A stretch of 35,117 nucleotides of DNA from UBA8110 sp964597275 (GTDB lineage Bacteria > SAR324 > NAC60-12), in contig CAZQXS010000027.1 of assembly GCA_964597275.1 (NCBI GenBank), forward strand, positions 1-35,117, given 5' to 3'. Numbering within the stretch: the first letter of the stretch is position 1; every line of letters starts with the position of its first letter. The notes beneath the pieces are model-generated. The model had not been told where the DNA came from. It worked only from the letters and a program-made list of their open reading frames with translations, and ran no database searches. Below are positions 7,184-14,783 of the stretch, piece by piece. Position numbers and translations under genes: made by a program.

Positions 7184-9624
7184 CACGATCCTCGCATCAG
7201 TCGTCCGGTGGGGTCATAGGGCGCGTGGCGCAAGGGCTGCGCCTCGTAGTGGGTTCCGGCGACCAGAATTTGATAGGACGGCTCGCAGAGTTCGGCGAGG
7301 GACTGCCCCGGCTCGCATTCGACATATCCCATCGAAAGCGCCTTCCCGGTGCGCGGCCCCAGCCCCCCGGAGGTGGTGAGTCCGACATTCCGGCCTGCGC
7401 AAAAAATCGGCTCGTCGTGCAGTAGCAGGGGCGGCGACCCCTTTTCAGAAACGACCTCGAACAGCAGTCTCCTGCGCCGGACCCCGGCTCGCTTTTGCTC
7501 CGCGAGGCTTTTGCTCCCGATGAAAACCTCCTGCCGCGCAAAATCCACCGCAAAGCCGAGTCCGGCTTCCAGCGGAGTGTCGTGGGTGCCGATGTCGTGC
7601 CCCCAATGCACGAAGTTCTTTTCTAGGCGACAGCCTTCCAGACAGAACAATCCTGCATGGAACCACTCGGTTTGTTCACGGGCGGCAAGCAGGCTTTCGT
7701 AGAGTTTCGGCACGGCTTCCACCGCACACCCCAATTCAAAACCCAACTCCCCAGCAAACGAGAGCCGCGTGACGCGCACCGACGAGAGGCCGATGTCAAT
7801 TTCCCGCGAGGCTCCAAACGGAAACGCCTCCGGAGCAAGATCGGTGTTCGAGAGTGATTGCAGCAACGCCCGCGATTCCGGCCCGTTGAGCGCCAGCACG
7901 GCCTCTGCGGAGGTGACATCCGCCACGCCTGCCGCAAAGCCCGTGAGCGTGGTTTGCAGGAAATCAAAATCCTTGTTGCGCGTGGCCGCGCCCGTGGTGA
8001 TCCGGAAGCGCGATTCGTCCAGCCGCACCACGGTTGCTTCCATTTCGATGCCGCCCTTCGGGTTGAGCATCAGCGTGTACACCGCCTGATTGGGCGGAAG
8101 GTCCATGTCGCGGGTGGAGAGCCGTTGCATCGCCTGCAAGGCTCCGGGGCCGACGACCTCGAACTTGCTGAAGGGGCTGAGGTCGAAGAGGGCGCAGTGC
8201 CGCGTCATGGCCTGCGCTTCCCGTTCGACGTAGGGCCACCACGGTTGTGGGCCGAAGGTGTGGATCAGTTGCCGTTCGTCTTCGGCTTGGGCGAACCAGA
8301 GCGTGCGTTCCCAGCCTGCCGCCGCGCCAAAAACGGCTCCGGCCTGCGCCAGCGTTTCGTGCAGCACCGTGCGCTTGAGGCCACGGGCGGTGGTGGGCTG
8401 CTTGAAGGGCCAGTGCATCGCCATCAGGTTGGCGACCGATTCGCGCATACGCTCGCGCAGCACTCCGGGGGTGGCGTGGTGTCGGTCCAGCCGGGCGACG
8501 TTGACGCTCCAGAGGTCAAACGAGGGCTGGCCTTCAAGCACCCACTCCGCCAGCGCCCGCCCCGCTCCGGCGGAGGAAATGATGCCGAGGGAGTTGAATC
8601 CGGCGGCGATGAAGTAGCCCGGCACACCCGGCACCGGACCCATCAACTGCTGCGTGTCCGGCGTGAAGCTCTCCGGGCCGTTCATGAAGTGCTGAATTCC
8701 GGCGTGTTCCAAGTCGGGCAGGCGGTTGAGTCCGGCGTTCATGAACGGCTCAAACTGCTCCCAATCCTCCGGAAGTTCCACAAAAGGCTGGGCGATGACG
8801 GGATCGCGGGAATCCAGCACCTTCGCGTCCGGCTCGAAGCCGCCCAACACGAGGCTGCCGCCCCGGCCCATCAGGTAGATGCCGAATTCGAGATCGCGGG
8901 TCACGGGAAAGGGATTGGGCGCGGAATCCAGTGGTTCTGTGACCACATACATGTGCTGGACAGGCTGGTTGGCGGCAGGCGCTCCGAGCATGCGTCCGAG
9001 GTTGGGCGCCCACGCGCCTGCGCAGTTGATCAGCACCGCGCAGTCCACCGCAGAGCCGTCGCCCAGCAGAATGCGAAAGCCCGACTTTGTGCGCTGCACG
9101 TTGGTCACTTCTGCATTTTCCCGGAGGGTGACACCGTGCTGGCGGGCCGCTTTTGCGTAGGTCATGCACACGTCCACCGGATTCGCCTGCCCGTCCTCTT
9201 CCAGCCAAAACCCTCCGGCAAGGTCGTCCGTGCGGGCGCACGGAAGGTGACGCTCCACCTCCTGTGGGGAAAGCATCTCGACGTGCATCCCCATGTGGAG
9301 GCCCATCGCCGCAATCCGGTGCAACTCGGCCATGCGCTCCTGCGCGGTGGTCAGCCACAGTCCCCCGGTTTGCTGGTATCCGGTGGACTGTCCGGTTTCG
9401 GCCTCCAGCTTGCGGAACAGGTGGGGGGCGTAGGACGCGAGCTGCGTCATGTTCAGCGTCGCCCGCAGGGGGCCGATGATCCCGGCAGCGTGCCACGAGG
9501 TGCCGCTGGTCAGTTGGTGCCGCTCCAACAGCAGTACCTCCGAGGCCCTCATCGCCCCAAGGTGGTAGGCCGTGCTGAGGCCCACCGCCCCGCCTCCGAC
9601 AATGACAATTCTTGTGCTATCCAT
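7183..9624 (-). CDS. Dimethylglycine/sarcosine dehydrogenase-family flavoprotein with folate-type C-terminal domain (copy A)
   Basis: This 813-residue paralogue of the next gene has the same layout: FAD motif GGGAVG at 10-15, covalent-flavin His45 in GTSWHAAG, and a GcvT-like C-terminal half opening at FDLSPFSKFEV (Asp481). The substrate-domain segments differ clearly from copy B (for example EEDGQANPVDVC, where copy B has EPRDGYVDPSQ), closer to sarcosine dehydrogenase or PDPR-like members, so it probably acts on a different methylated amine. Two paralogues in series could remove successive N-methyl groups (dimethyl to monomethyl to free amine); this is inference. The ATG at 9624 is preceded by an in-frame GTG at 9627, and no strong ribosome-binding site is visible. 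Its stop overlaps the start of copy B by 1 nt. Confidence 0.88.
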   Translation of the reverse strand: MDSTRIVIVGGGAVGLSTAYHLGAMRASEVLLLERHQLTSGTSWHAAGIIGPLRATLNMTQLASYAPHLFRKLEAETGQSTGYQQTGGLWLTTAQERMAELHRIAAMGLHMGMHVEMLSPQEVERHLPCARTDDLAGGFWLEEDGQANPVDVCMTYAKAARQHGVTLRENAEVTNVQRTKSGFRILLGDGSAVDCAVLINCAGAWAPNLGRMLGAPAANQPVQHMYVVTEPLDSAPNPFPVTRDLEFGIYLMGRGGSLVLGGFEPDAKVLDSRDPVIAQPFVELPEDWEQFEPFMNAGLNRLPDLEHAGIQHFMNGPESFTPDTQQLMGPVPGVPGYFIAAGFNSLGIISSAGAGRALAEWVLEGQPSFDLWSVNVARLDRHHATPGVLRERMRESVANLMAMHWPFKQPTTARGLKRTVLHETLAQAGAVFGAAAGWERTLWFAQAEDERQLIHTFGPQPWWPYVEREAQAMTRHCALFDLSPFSKFEVVGPGALQAMQRLSTRDMDLPPNQAVYTLMLNPKGGIEMEATVVRLDESRFRITTGAATRNKDFDFLQTTLTGFAAGVADVTSAEAVLALNGPESRALLQSLSNTDLAPEAFPFGASREIDIGLSSVRVTRLSFAGELGFELGCAVEAVPKLYESLLAAREQTEWFHAGLFCLEGCRLEKNFVHWGHDIGTHDTPLEAGLGFAVDFARQEVFIGSKSLAEQKRAGVRRRRLLFEVVSEKGSPPLLLHDEPIFCAGRNVGLTTSGGLGPRTGKALSMGYVECEPGQSLAELCEPSYQILVAGTHYEAQPLRHAPYDPTGRLMRGS

Positions 9625-9964
9625 CACCGTGATCGTTGTTGCAGGGAATCCGCTTTGCCTCCGAAAGCTTCGGAAGGCTCTGATGACGTTGACATGGAGC
9701 GGTCGATCAGGTCAAGCACGATGTGTGTTCCGGAGAAGCACTCACTGAAGCGACCCGCAAGACCCAGTTTTTCAGTTGGCCAAAACCATATCTTCAATCC
9801 TCGGAAACAGCGAGAGCATGTTCAGTTTGTTCGCCCCCGACTTGTCATTCCCGCGCAGGCGGGAATCCAGTAATCCCTTGAAGTTTTTCTGGATTACGGG
9901 TCTGCGCTGCGCCCGGAATGATGATATTGAATCTGTAGGGGCAATAGCGCCACCCCCGCTGGAT
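9625..9964. other. 340-bp gap upstream of the dehydrogenase-MttB unit
   Basis: No gene is supported here. The gap holds a short perfect hairpin, CCGAA (9661-9665) pairing with TTCGG (9669-9673), about 35 nt upstream of the dehydrogenase start in its leader, and a family-2 palindromic repeat at 9844-9921. This is the longest gap in the window and the likeliest place for a promoter of the minus-strand dehydrogenase/MttB genes. I could not identify convincing -35/-10 boxes, a glycine riboswitch or a cobalamin riboswitch in it. Confidence 0.6.
9844..9921. repeat. Palindromic intergenic repeat, family 2 copy A (dRS3-like)
   Basis: The left part at 9844-9870 begins GTCATTCCCGCGCAGGCGGG and continues AATCCAG, itself a perfect ATTCCC-N8-GGGAAT palindrome. 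The right part (CTGGATTACGGG ... CCCGGAATGA, 9889-9921) is its diverged inverted partner. The core matches the dRS3 class known from Neisseria and seen in many other bacteria. The left arm is identical to the copy at 26718. Confidence 0.88.
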
Positions 9965-11761
9965 TTAGCTGCCGAGCGTGTCCGGCGTGTGCTGGCAGGC
10001 GAGGGTGTGGGCGGGTGCTGCCGTCTGGAGCGGGGGCAGGTCGCGGACACAGGTGTCGGGCAGGGCCACGGGGCAGCGTTCGGCAAAGGCGCAACCGCGT
10101 TCGGTGATCTTGACCTCGCGGGCGATTCCGGCTTGGGCTTCGCGGGTGGAGAGCGTGTCTTCAAGCCAGCCCTGGCGCATTTCGGGAACCGAGGAGAGCA
10201 GCAGCCGCGTGTAGGGGTGAAAGGGCGGCTCGAAGACGGCGGACTTCGGCCCCTGTTCGGCAATGCGTCCGGCGTAGAACACGACGACCTGATCGGCAAT
10301 ACTGGCGACGGTGTCGAGGTCGTGGCTGATGAAGAGGTAGGTCAGGTTCAGTTCGCGCTGAAGCCGCTGGAGCAGATCCAGCACGGCTTGCGCAACGATG
10401 GTGTCGAGTGCAGAGGTGACTTCGTCGCAGATGATCAAATCCGGCTCGGCGGCCAAGGCGCGGGCGATGCAGATGCGCTGCTTTTCGCCTCCGGAAAGTT
10501 CGCTGGGGAGGCGGTCAATGTAACGTTCGGACAGCTCGATCTGCTCCAGCAGTTCGATGATGCGCCGCTCGCGCTGCTTGCCGCCGAGGCCGAGGTAGAA
10601 GCTGAGCGGGCGGCCAATTATGTCCCGGACGCGCTGGCGGGGGTTGAGCGCAACATCGGGCATCTGGTAGATCATCTGGGCTTCCCGGAGCTGCCGCTTG
10701 TTGCGCTGGGCAAGTGCGGGGGGCAGTCGTTCTCCGGCGAACTCGATGCTGCCGGAGCGCGGCGGGAGCAGTCCCGTGATCACCCGCGCCAATGTGCTTT
10801 TGCCGCTGCCGGATTCTCCGACAATGGCCACGGTTTTTCCGCGCTCCACCGACACGGACACGTCCTGAAGGATGTTCGGGCCGTTGCGGTAGCCTGCCGT
10901 CACGGAATTGATCATGAGCAACGTTTCAGGTTCAGTGACTGCCGAGGGCGGTTTTTCGTGGCGGGAGCGGGCGTCCAGCAGGGCGCGGGTGTAGTCCTGC
11001 TGGGGCGCATCGAGCATTTGCCCCGTGGTGCTCATTTCGACCAGATTTCCGTAGCGCAGCACCATCAGGCGGTCGGCCAACTGCGCAACCACAGCGAGGT
11101 CGTGTGTGATGTAAATCGCGGCAACCTGCCGAGCGGTGACAATCTCCTTGATCGTGCGCAAGACCTCGATCTGCGTGGTGACATCGAGGGCGGTGGTCGG
11201 TTCGTCAAAGATGAGCAAGTCCGGGCCGCAGGCCATCGACATGGCGACCATCATGCGCTGAAGCTGTCCGCCGGAAACCTGATGCGGCCAACGTTCGCCA
11301 ATGTTCTCCGGATCGGGAAGGTCGAGGCTGCGATAGAGGTCACGGCCTTTTTTCTCGGCTTCGTTGCGGGACAGCACCCCGTGGTCCACGGGGGCTTCCG
11401 AGAACTGATCGAGCAGCCGATGGGCTGGATTGAAGGCGGCGGCGGCGCTTTGTGCGACGTAGGCGATGCGCGTTCCCCGGAGCCTGCGCTTCTTTTCCTC
11501 GGAGGCCGTGCGCAGTTCGATTCCGTCGAACATGATGTCCCCGCCCGTGATGCGGCAACCGTCGCGGGTGTAGCCCATCGAGGCGAGGCCGATGGTGGAT
11601 TTTCCGGCCCCGGATTCGCCGATCAGCCCTAGCACCTCCCCGCGCTTGAGCTGCAAATCCACGCCGCAGACGATCTCGTGCCAGCCCTTTTCAGACAGCC
11701 CTTCGATCCGCAGGTTCCGGACCTCCAGCAGGGGAGCGGTGGTGTTTCCGTTAGCTGACAT
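9965..11761 (-). CDS. ABC importer ATPase with two fused nucleotide-binding domains (DppD-DppF type)
   Basis: The 598-residue cytoplasmic protein joins two complete ABC domains. Domain 1 has Walker A GESGAGKST at 48-56, signature VSGGQLQ at 162-168 and Walker B DLLIFDEPTTALD at about 181-193. Domain 2 has GESGSGKST at 315-323, LSGGEKQ at 422-428 and DLIICDEVTSALD at about 441-453. The C-terminus has the Cys-rich oligopeptide-permease tail (GCAFAERCP ... DTC ... LACQH). It powers the import system formed with the two permeases and the binding protein upstream. Its ATG at 11761 lies inside the end of the permease gene (11-nt overlap), giving tight coupling. As in other peptide/opine/nickel-type importers, the ATPase does not define the substrate. 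Confidence 0.93.
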   Translation of the reverse strand: MSANGNTTAPLLEVRNLRIEGLSEKGWHEIVCGVDLQLKRGEVLGLIGESGAGKSTIGLASMGYTRDGCRITGGDIMFDGIELRTASEEKKRRLRGTRIAYVAQSAAAAFNPAHRLLDQFSEAPVDHGVLSRNEAEKKGRDLYRSLDLPDPENIGERWPHQVSGGQLQRMMVAMSMACGPDLLIFDEPTTALDVTTQIEVLRTIKEIVTARQVAAIYITHDLAVVAQLADRLMVLRYGNLVEMSTTGQMLDAPQQDYTRALLDARSRHEKPPSAVTEPETLLMINSVTAGYRNGPNILQDVSVSVERGKTVAIVGESGSGKSTLARVITGLLPPRSGSIEFAGERLPPALAQRNKRQLREAQMIYQMPDVALNPRQRVRDIIGRPLSFYLGLGGKQRERRIIELLEQIELSERYIDRLPSELSGGEKQRICIARALAAEPDLIICDEVTSALDTIVAQAVLDLLQRLQRELNLTYLFISHDLDTVASIADQVVVFYAGRIAEQGPKSAVFEPPFHPYTRLLLSSVPEMRQGWLEDTLSTREAQAGIAREVKITERGCAFAERCPVALPDTCVRDLPPLQTAAPAHTLACQHTPDTLGS

Positions 11762-12584
11762 CCTTGAGTCCGCTTGATTTGTGGAGCATCCAGTCCACGA
11801 CGAAATTGACCGCCACCGTCAACAGCGCGATGGCTCCAGCGGGCAGCAGCGGGGTGATGTCGTCGTAGGTGATCAGTGTGGCGTTGTCCCGGACCATCGA
11901 GCCCCAATCCGCCGTGGGCGGCTGGATGCCGAGTCCGAGGAAGCTGAGTGCCGAGATGAAGAGAAAGACGAAGCAGAAGCGCAACCCGAATTCGGCCAGG
12001 AGCGGCGCGGTGATGTTGGGCAGGATCTCCTTGACCATGATCCAGCCCAGCCGTTCTCCGCGCAGGCGGGCGACCTCGACAAAATCCATCACCGCCACGT
12101 TCATGGCCGTGGCGCGGGCCAGCCGGAACACGCGGGTGGAGTCGAGAATGGCAATCACGGTGATCAGGTAAGGCATCGCAGTGCCGAAGATGGAAAGCAC
12201 GAGCAGTGCGAAAATCAGCGAGGGGATGGACATCAGCACGTCCACGATGCGGCCAAGGATTTGATCGGTCCAACCGCCGACGGTGGCGGCAATCATGCCC
12301 GTGATGCTGCCGACCAGGAAGGCGAGCGCGGTGATGAGCAACGCGATGCCGATGGTGTTGCGCGCCCCGTAGATCAGCCGTGAGAGCATGTCCCGGCCCA
12401 GGTTGTCAGTGCCGAGCAGGTACTTGTCGCCCCACAGTTCGTAGGCGCCCCCAAGGATTTCGGTTTCGCCATACGGGGCAATCACAGGGGCGAAGATCGA
12501 GATCACGGCATAGCCCAGGATCACCAGCATTCCGAACTTCGCCGTCAGCGGAGCCGAGAGGAATTCCTTGAGAAGGGTGGACAT
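11751..12584 (-). CDS. ABC importer permease, DppC type
   Basis: This 277-residue inner-membrane permease has the DppC hallmark LLGTDNLGRDMLSRLIYGAR (57-76) after a single N-terminal membrane segment (about 17-36). Further hydrophobic helices follow, with the cytoplasmic EAA loop FVEVARLRGERLGWIMVKEI at about 168-187 that docks to the ATPase. The ATG at 12584 is 5 nt after the stop of the partner permease. A longer open frame upstream is the shadow of that gene and is not used. It pairs with the DppB-type permease to form the translocation channel. Confidence 0.93.
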   Translation of the reverse strand: MSTLLKEFLSAPLTAKFGMLVILGYAVISIFAPVIAPYGETEILGGAYELWGDKYLLGTDNLGRDMLSRLIYGARNTIGIALLITALAFLVGSITGMIAATVGGWTDQILGRIVDVLMSIPSLIFALLVLSIFGTAMPYLITVIAILDSTRVFRLARATAMNVAVMDFVEVARLRGERLGWIMVKEILPNITAPLLAEFGLRFCFVFLFISALSFLGLGIQPPTADWGSMVRDNATLITYDDITPLLPAGAIALLTVAVNFVVDWMLHKSSGLKDVS

Positions 12585-12589
12585 GGGAA

Positions 12590-13546
12590 TCAGCGCGGGT
12601 GCAGCAGTCGGGGGTTGGTGATGATCGAGATCACGTCGGCGGAGAGGTTGAGCAAAATGTACACGGACGCAAAGATCATCGAACACGCCTGCACCACCGG
12701 AACGTCCCGCTTGGAAACGCTGTCCACCAGCAATTGCCCCAGCCCCGGATAGACAAAGACCACCTCCACGATGACCACGCCCACCACGAGGTAGGCGAGA
12801 TTGAGCGCGATCACGTTAACGATGGGGGCGAGCGCGTTGGGCAGGGCGTGCCGCAGGATGATCTTGGTGGGGCGGATGCCCTTGAGCCGCGCCATCTCGA
12901 TGTACGGACTGGCGAGCAGGTTGATGATCGCCGCCCGCGTCATGCGCATCATGTGCGCGACCACCACCAGCGTGAGCGTCGCTGCCGGAAGCAGGGTGCG
13001 GTAGAGCTTGTCCCCCAGCGAGAGTTCGGTGCTGACGTTGGAGATGCCCGGAAACCAGCCGAACTTGATGGCGAAGAAGAGGATCAGGATGTAGGCGACA
13101 AAGAATTCCGGGAAGGAAATCGAGGTGAGCGTGAAGGTGTTGACCGCCCGGTCGTAGAGCGAGTTGCGGTACAAGGCCGCAAGGATGCCGAGCAACAACG
13201 CCAGAGGCACCGCAATCGTGGCGGCAAACCCTCCGAGGAAGAGCGTGTTCCCCAGCCGGATGCTGACCAGTTCGGAGATTTCGCGCTTGTTGGCCAGCGA
13301 GACTCCCATGTCGCCCGTGGCCATCCCGGCCAGCCAGTCGAGGTAGCGCAGGTGTGCCGGTTTGTCCAGCCCAAGCTCGGCGCGGAAGACCTTCACGGTT
13401 TCCGGGGTTGCACTCTGACCCAAGATGGATTCCGCCAAGTCGCCGGGCAGCAGTTCCACCCCAAAGGTGATGAACAGCGAGATCACCAGCAGAGTGAGCA
13501 GGCCCAAGGCGATCCGCTGGGCGACGATTTTGAGAACGTGAATCAT
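12590..13546 (-). CDS. ABC importer permease, DppB type
   Basis: The 318-residue inner-membrane protein starts with a membrane helix (about 10-32), then the usual DppB periplasmic stretch (PGDLAESILGQSATPETV ... LGLD), then five more hydrophobic segments. The EAA loop YIEMARLKGIRPTKIILRHA (215-234) contacts the ATPase, and VFVYPGLGQLL near 263-273 is another family signature. It lies in the importer operon between the oxygenase gene and the DppC-type permease. About 100 bp separate it from the oxygenase gene, a stretch where I see no clear signal. Confidence 0.93.
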   Translation of the reverse strand: MIHVLKIVAQRIALGLLTLLVISLFITFGVELLPGDLAESILGQSATPETVKVFRAELGLDKPAHLRYLDWLAGMATGDMGVSLANKREISELVSIRLGNTLFLGGFAATIAVPLALLLGILAALYRNSLYDRAVNTFTLTSISFPEFFVAYILILFFAIKFGWFPGISNVSTELSLGDKLYRTLLPAATLTLVVVAHMMRMTRAAIINLLASPYIEMARLKGIRPTKIILRHALPNALAPIVNVIALNLAYLVVGVVIVEVVFVYPGLGQLLVDSVSKRDVPVVQACSMIFASVYILLNLSADVISIITNPRLLHPR

Positions 13547-13647
13547 GTTGGTGTAAAAAAACGAACCGCCCTAGCTTGAAGCAGGTTACCGCCCATGTCA
13601 ATCGAAGAAAATCAGAAATGCCCGGACGATCCCAGTTTTGGGCCGTT

Positions 13648-14679
13648 TCAATTTGCTTCCGGCACTGCCGCTTTGGAGTTCAGGAGGCCCGCCCTGCGCC
13701 GATAGCTGTGGTGAAACTCGCGGGTCTGCGCGTAAATCGGAGGCAGGGAACGGCCTTTCGGCAGAGTCAGCCACAGCCGGAGCATGTGGCGGCTTCCTTT
13801 CTCGGACGGGTCTGCGCTTTCAAAAGCGGAGCGGGCGTGCAGGGTGTCGTAGTTGTTGGCGATCAGGAGGTCGCCGGACTCCATCCGAAACCGCAGGGCC
13901 AGTTCATCACAGGTTTGGTCCAGCAGGTCGAGGGCTTCCTGTTGGAGCGGAGAGAGCCTGGGCACGTCCGGGAAACGCTGGGCGCGCTCGATGTACTCCC
14001 GCTTGTAGAGGATGTTCAGGTGTTCCTTGTAGAAGCAGAAGATGGGAACCTCCTGATAGGGCGGCTGGCCTGCAAGCTCTTGCCCACGGGCATCGAAGTA
14101 AAAAGGCTGCTGAAGCACTTCCGCCAGATCTGGTCGCTGGTCGAGGATCGCGTTGAACACCGTCCCCGCGCTGACCAAGGCCGACACTCCCCCGGAGCGG
14201 GCCTGCCGATGGCAGAGGAGGAGAAAAGCATCGGCGCCATCGTTGTGGAAGCTGAGCGGGAGGTTGGTCTGGTAGGCCCGGACGTTTGCGGTGTCGAGGC
14301 TTTGCCCCGTGTCTTTCACGTCGTGCAGCAGGCATCCGGTGGCATCCTGCGGTTCGGGAAAGCCCAAGTGGCAGCCCAGCCCCCAGAGCTGGAGCCGCAT
14401 CACGTCAAGCTCGGACTCCGCCGAGGAGAAGTGCTTGAGCAAAACCATCCCCCTGCCGCCTTCCAGCCGTGCTTGCAGGTCGGCCATCGCCGGAGCGGCG
14501 TGTTGGAGTGGAAAGCTCTCGCGGGTGGTTTGGTCCCACGACCTCCCCTCGGCATGGAGCCGTTGTGCGGATTCCGCCAACTCCTTGCGCAGGGGCTGGG
14601 GCAGTTCGGTGATCCACTCGGACTCTGGCAGGGCGTTGCCCTTCCAAGCCGAGGGCGGGGTGTGTGTTGAACGAAGCAT
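13648..14679 (-). CDS. TauD/TfdA-family Fe(II)/2-oxoglutarate-dependent dioxygenase
   Basis: This 343-residue soluble oxygenase has the iron-binding triad visible as FHND (His145, Asp147) and NNYDTLHARSAF (distal His281), followed by the 2-oxoglutarate-binding Arg in MLRLWL (Arg301). The family uses O2 and 2-oxoglutarate to hydroxylate or oxidatively demethylate small acids, sulfonates or trimethylammonium compounds such as gamma-butyrobetaine. The sequence does not decide which. ATG at 14679 is chosen; a TTG at 14718 is less likely. It is sandwiched between the binding-protein gene and the permease genes of an importer, which suggests that it acts on the imported compound. No zinc-binding N-terminal domain of the gamma-butyrobetaine hydroxylase kind is evident. 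Confidence 0.87.
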   Translation of the reverse strand: MLRSTHTPPSAWKGNALPESEWITELPQPLRKELAESAQRLHAEGRSWDQTTRESFPLQHAAPAMADLQARLEGGRGMVLLKHFSSAESELDVMRLQLWGLGCHLGFPEPQDATGCLLHDVKDTGQSLDTANVRAYQTNLPLSFHNDGADAFLLLCHRQARSGGVSALVSAGTVFNAILDQRPDLAEVLQQPFYFDARGQELAGQPPYQEVPIFCFYKEHLNILYKREYIERAQRFPDVPRLSPLQQEALDLLDQTCDELALRFRMESGDLLIANNYDTLHARSAFESADPSEKGSRHMLRLWLTLPKGRSLPPIYAQTREFHHSYRRRAGLLNSKAAVPEAN

Positions 14680-14722
14680 AGCGGTGGAGTTCGCCCTCTC
14701 AGAGGCCGATGGGGCCAAGGAA

Positions 14723-14750
14723 ACGGCCCGGCGAGTGAACCCCGGGCCGT
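14723..14750 (-). terminator. Hairpin after the solute-binding protein gene (weak terminator or mRNA stabiliser)
   Basis: ACGGCCCGG (14723-14731) and CCGGGCCGT (14742-14750) form a perfect 9-bp GC-rich stem with a 10-nt loop, starting about 34 nt past the stop of the binding-protein gene. On the minus strand the stem is followed by TTTCCTT rather than a full U-run. It would allow the binding protein to be made in excess over the downstream importer subunits, a common arrangement. Confidence 0.6.
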
Positions 14751-14783
14751 GAGGTCATCAGGAGGGAGAAGCCTACCGGAGGA

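Noticed and set aside
7858..9873. Long open frame on the plus strand opposite the dehydrogenase copy A gene
   Set aside because: Low-complexity Arg/His/Gly-rich translation with no domain. It is the mirror of a gene with clear motifs on the other strand.
9844..9921. CRISPR or integron-type repeat
   Set aside because: Copies are single, far apart and palindromic, without regularly spaced units or spacers.
9625..9964. Possible cobalamin or glycine riboswitch upstream of the dehydrogenase/MttB unit
   Set aside because: Expected because of the cofactor and pathway, but I saw no B12-box-like or paired glycine-aptamer sequence. Only simple hairpins and the repeat are present.
9776..11632. Long plus-strand open frame opposite the ABC ATPase
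   Set aside because: The opposite strand encodes two complete ABC domains. The plus-strand translation shows no family features, and it begins in a repeat region.
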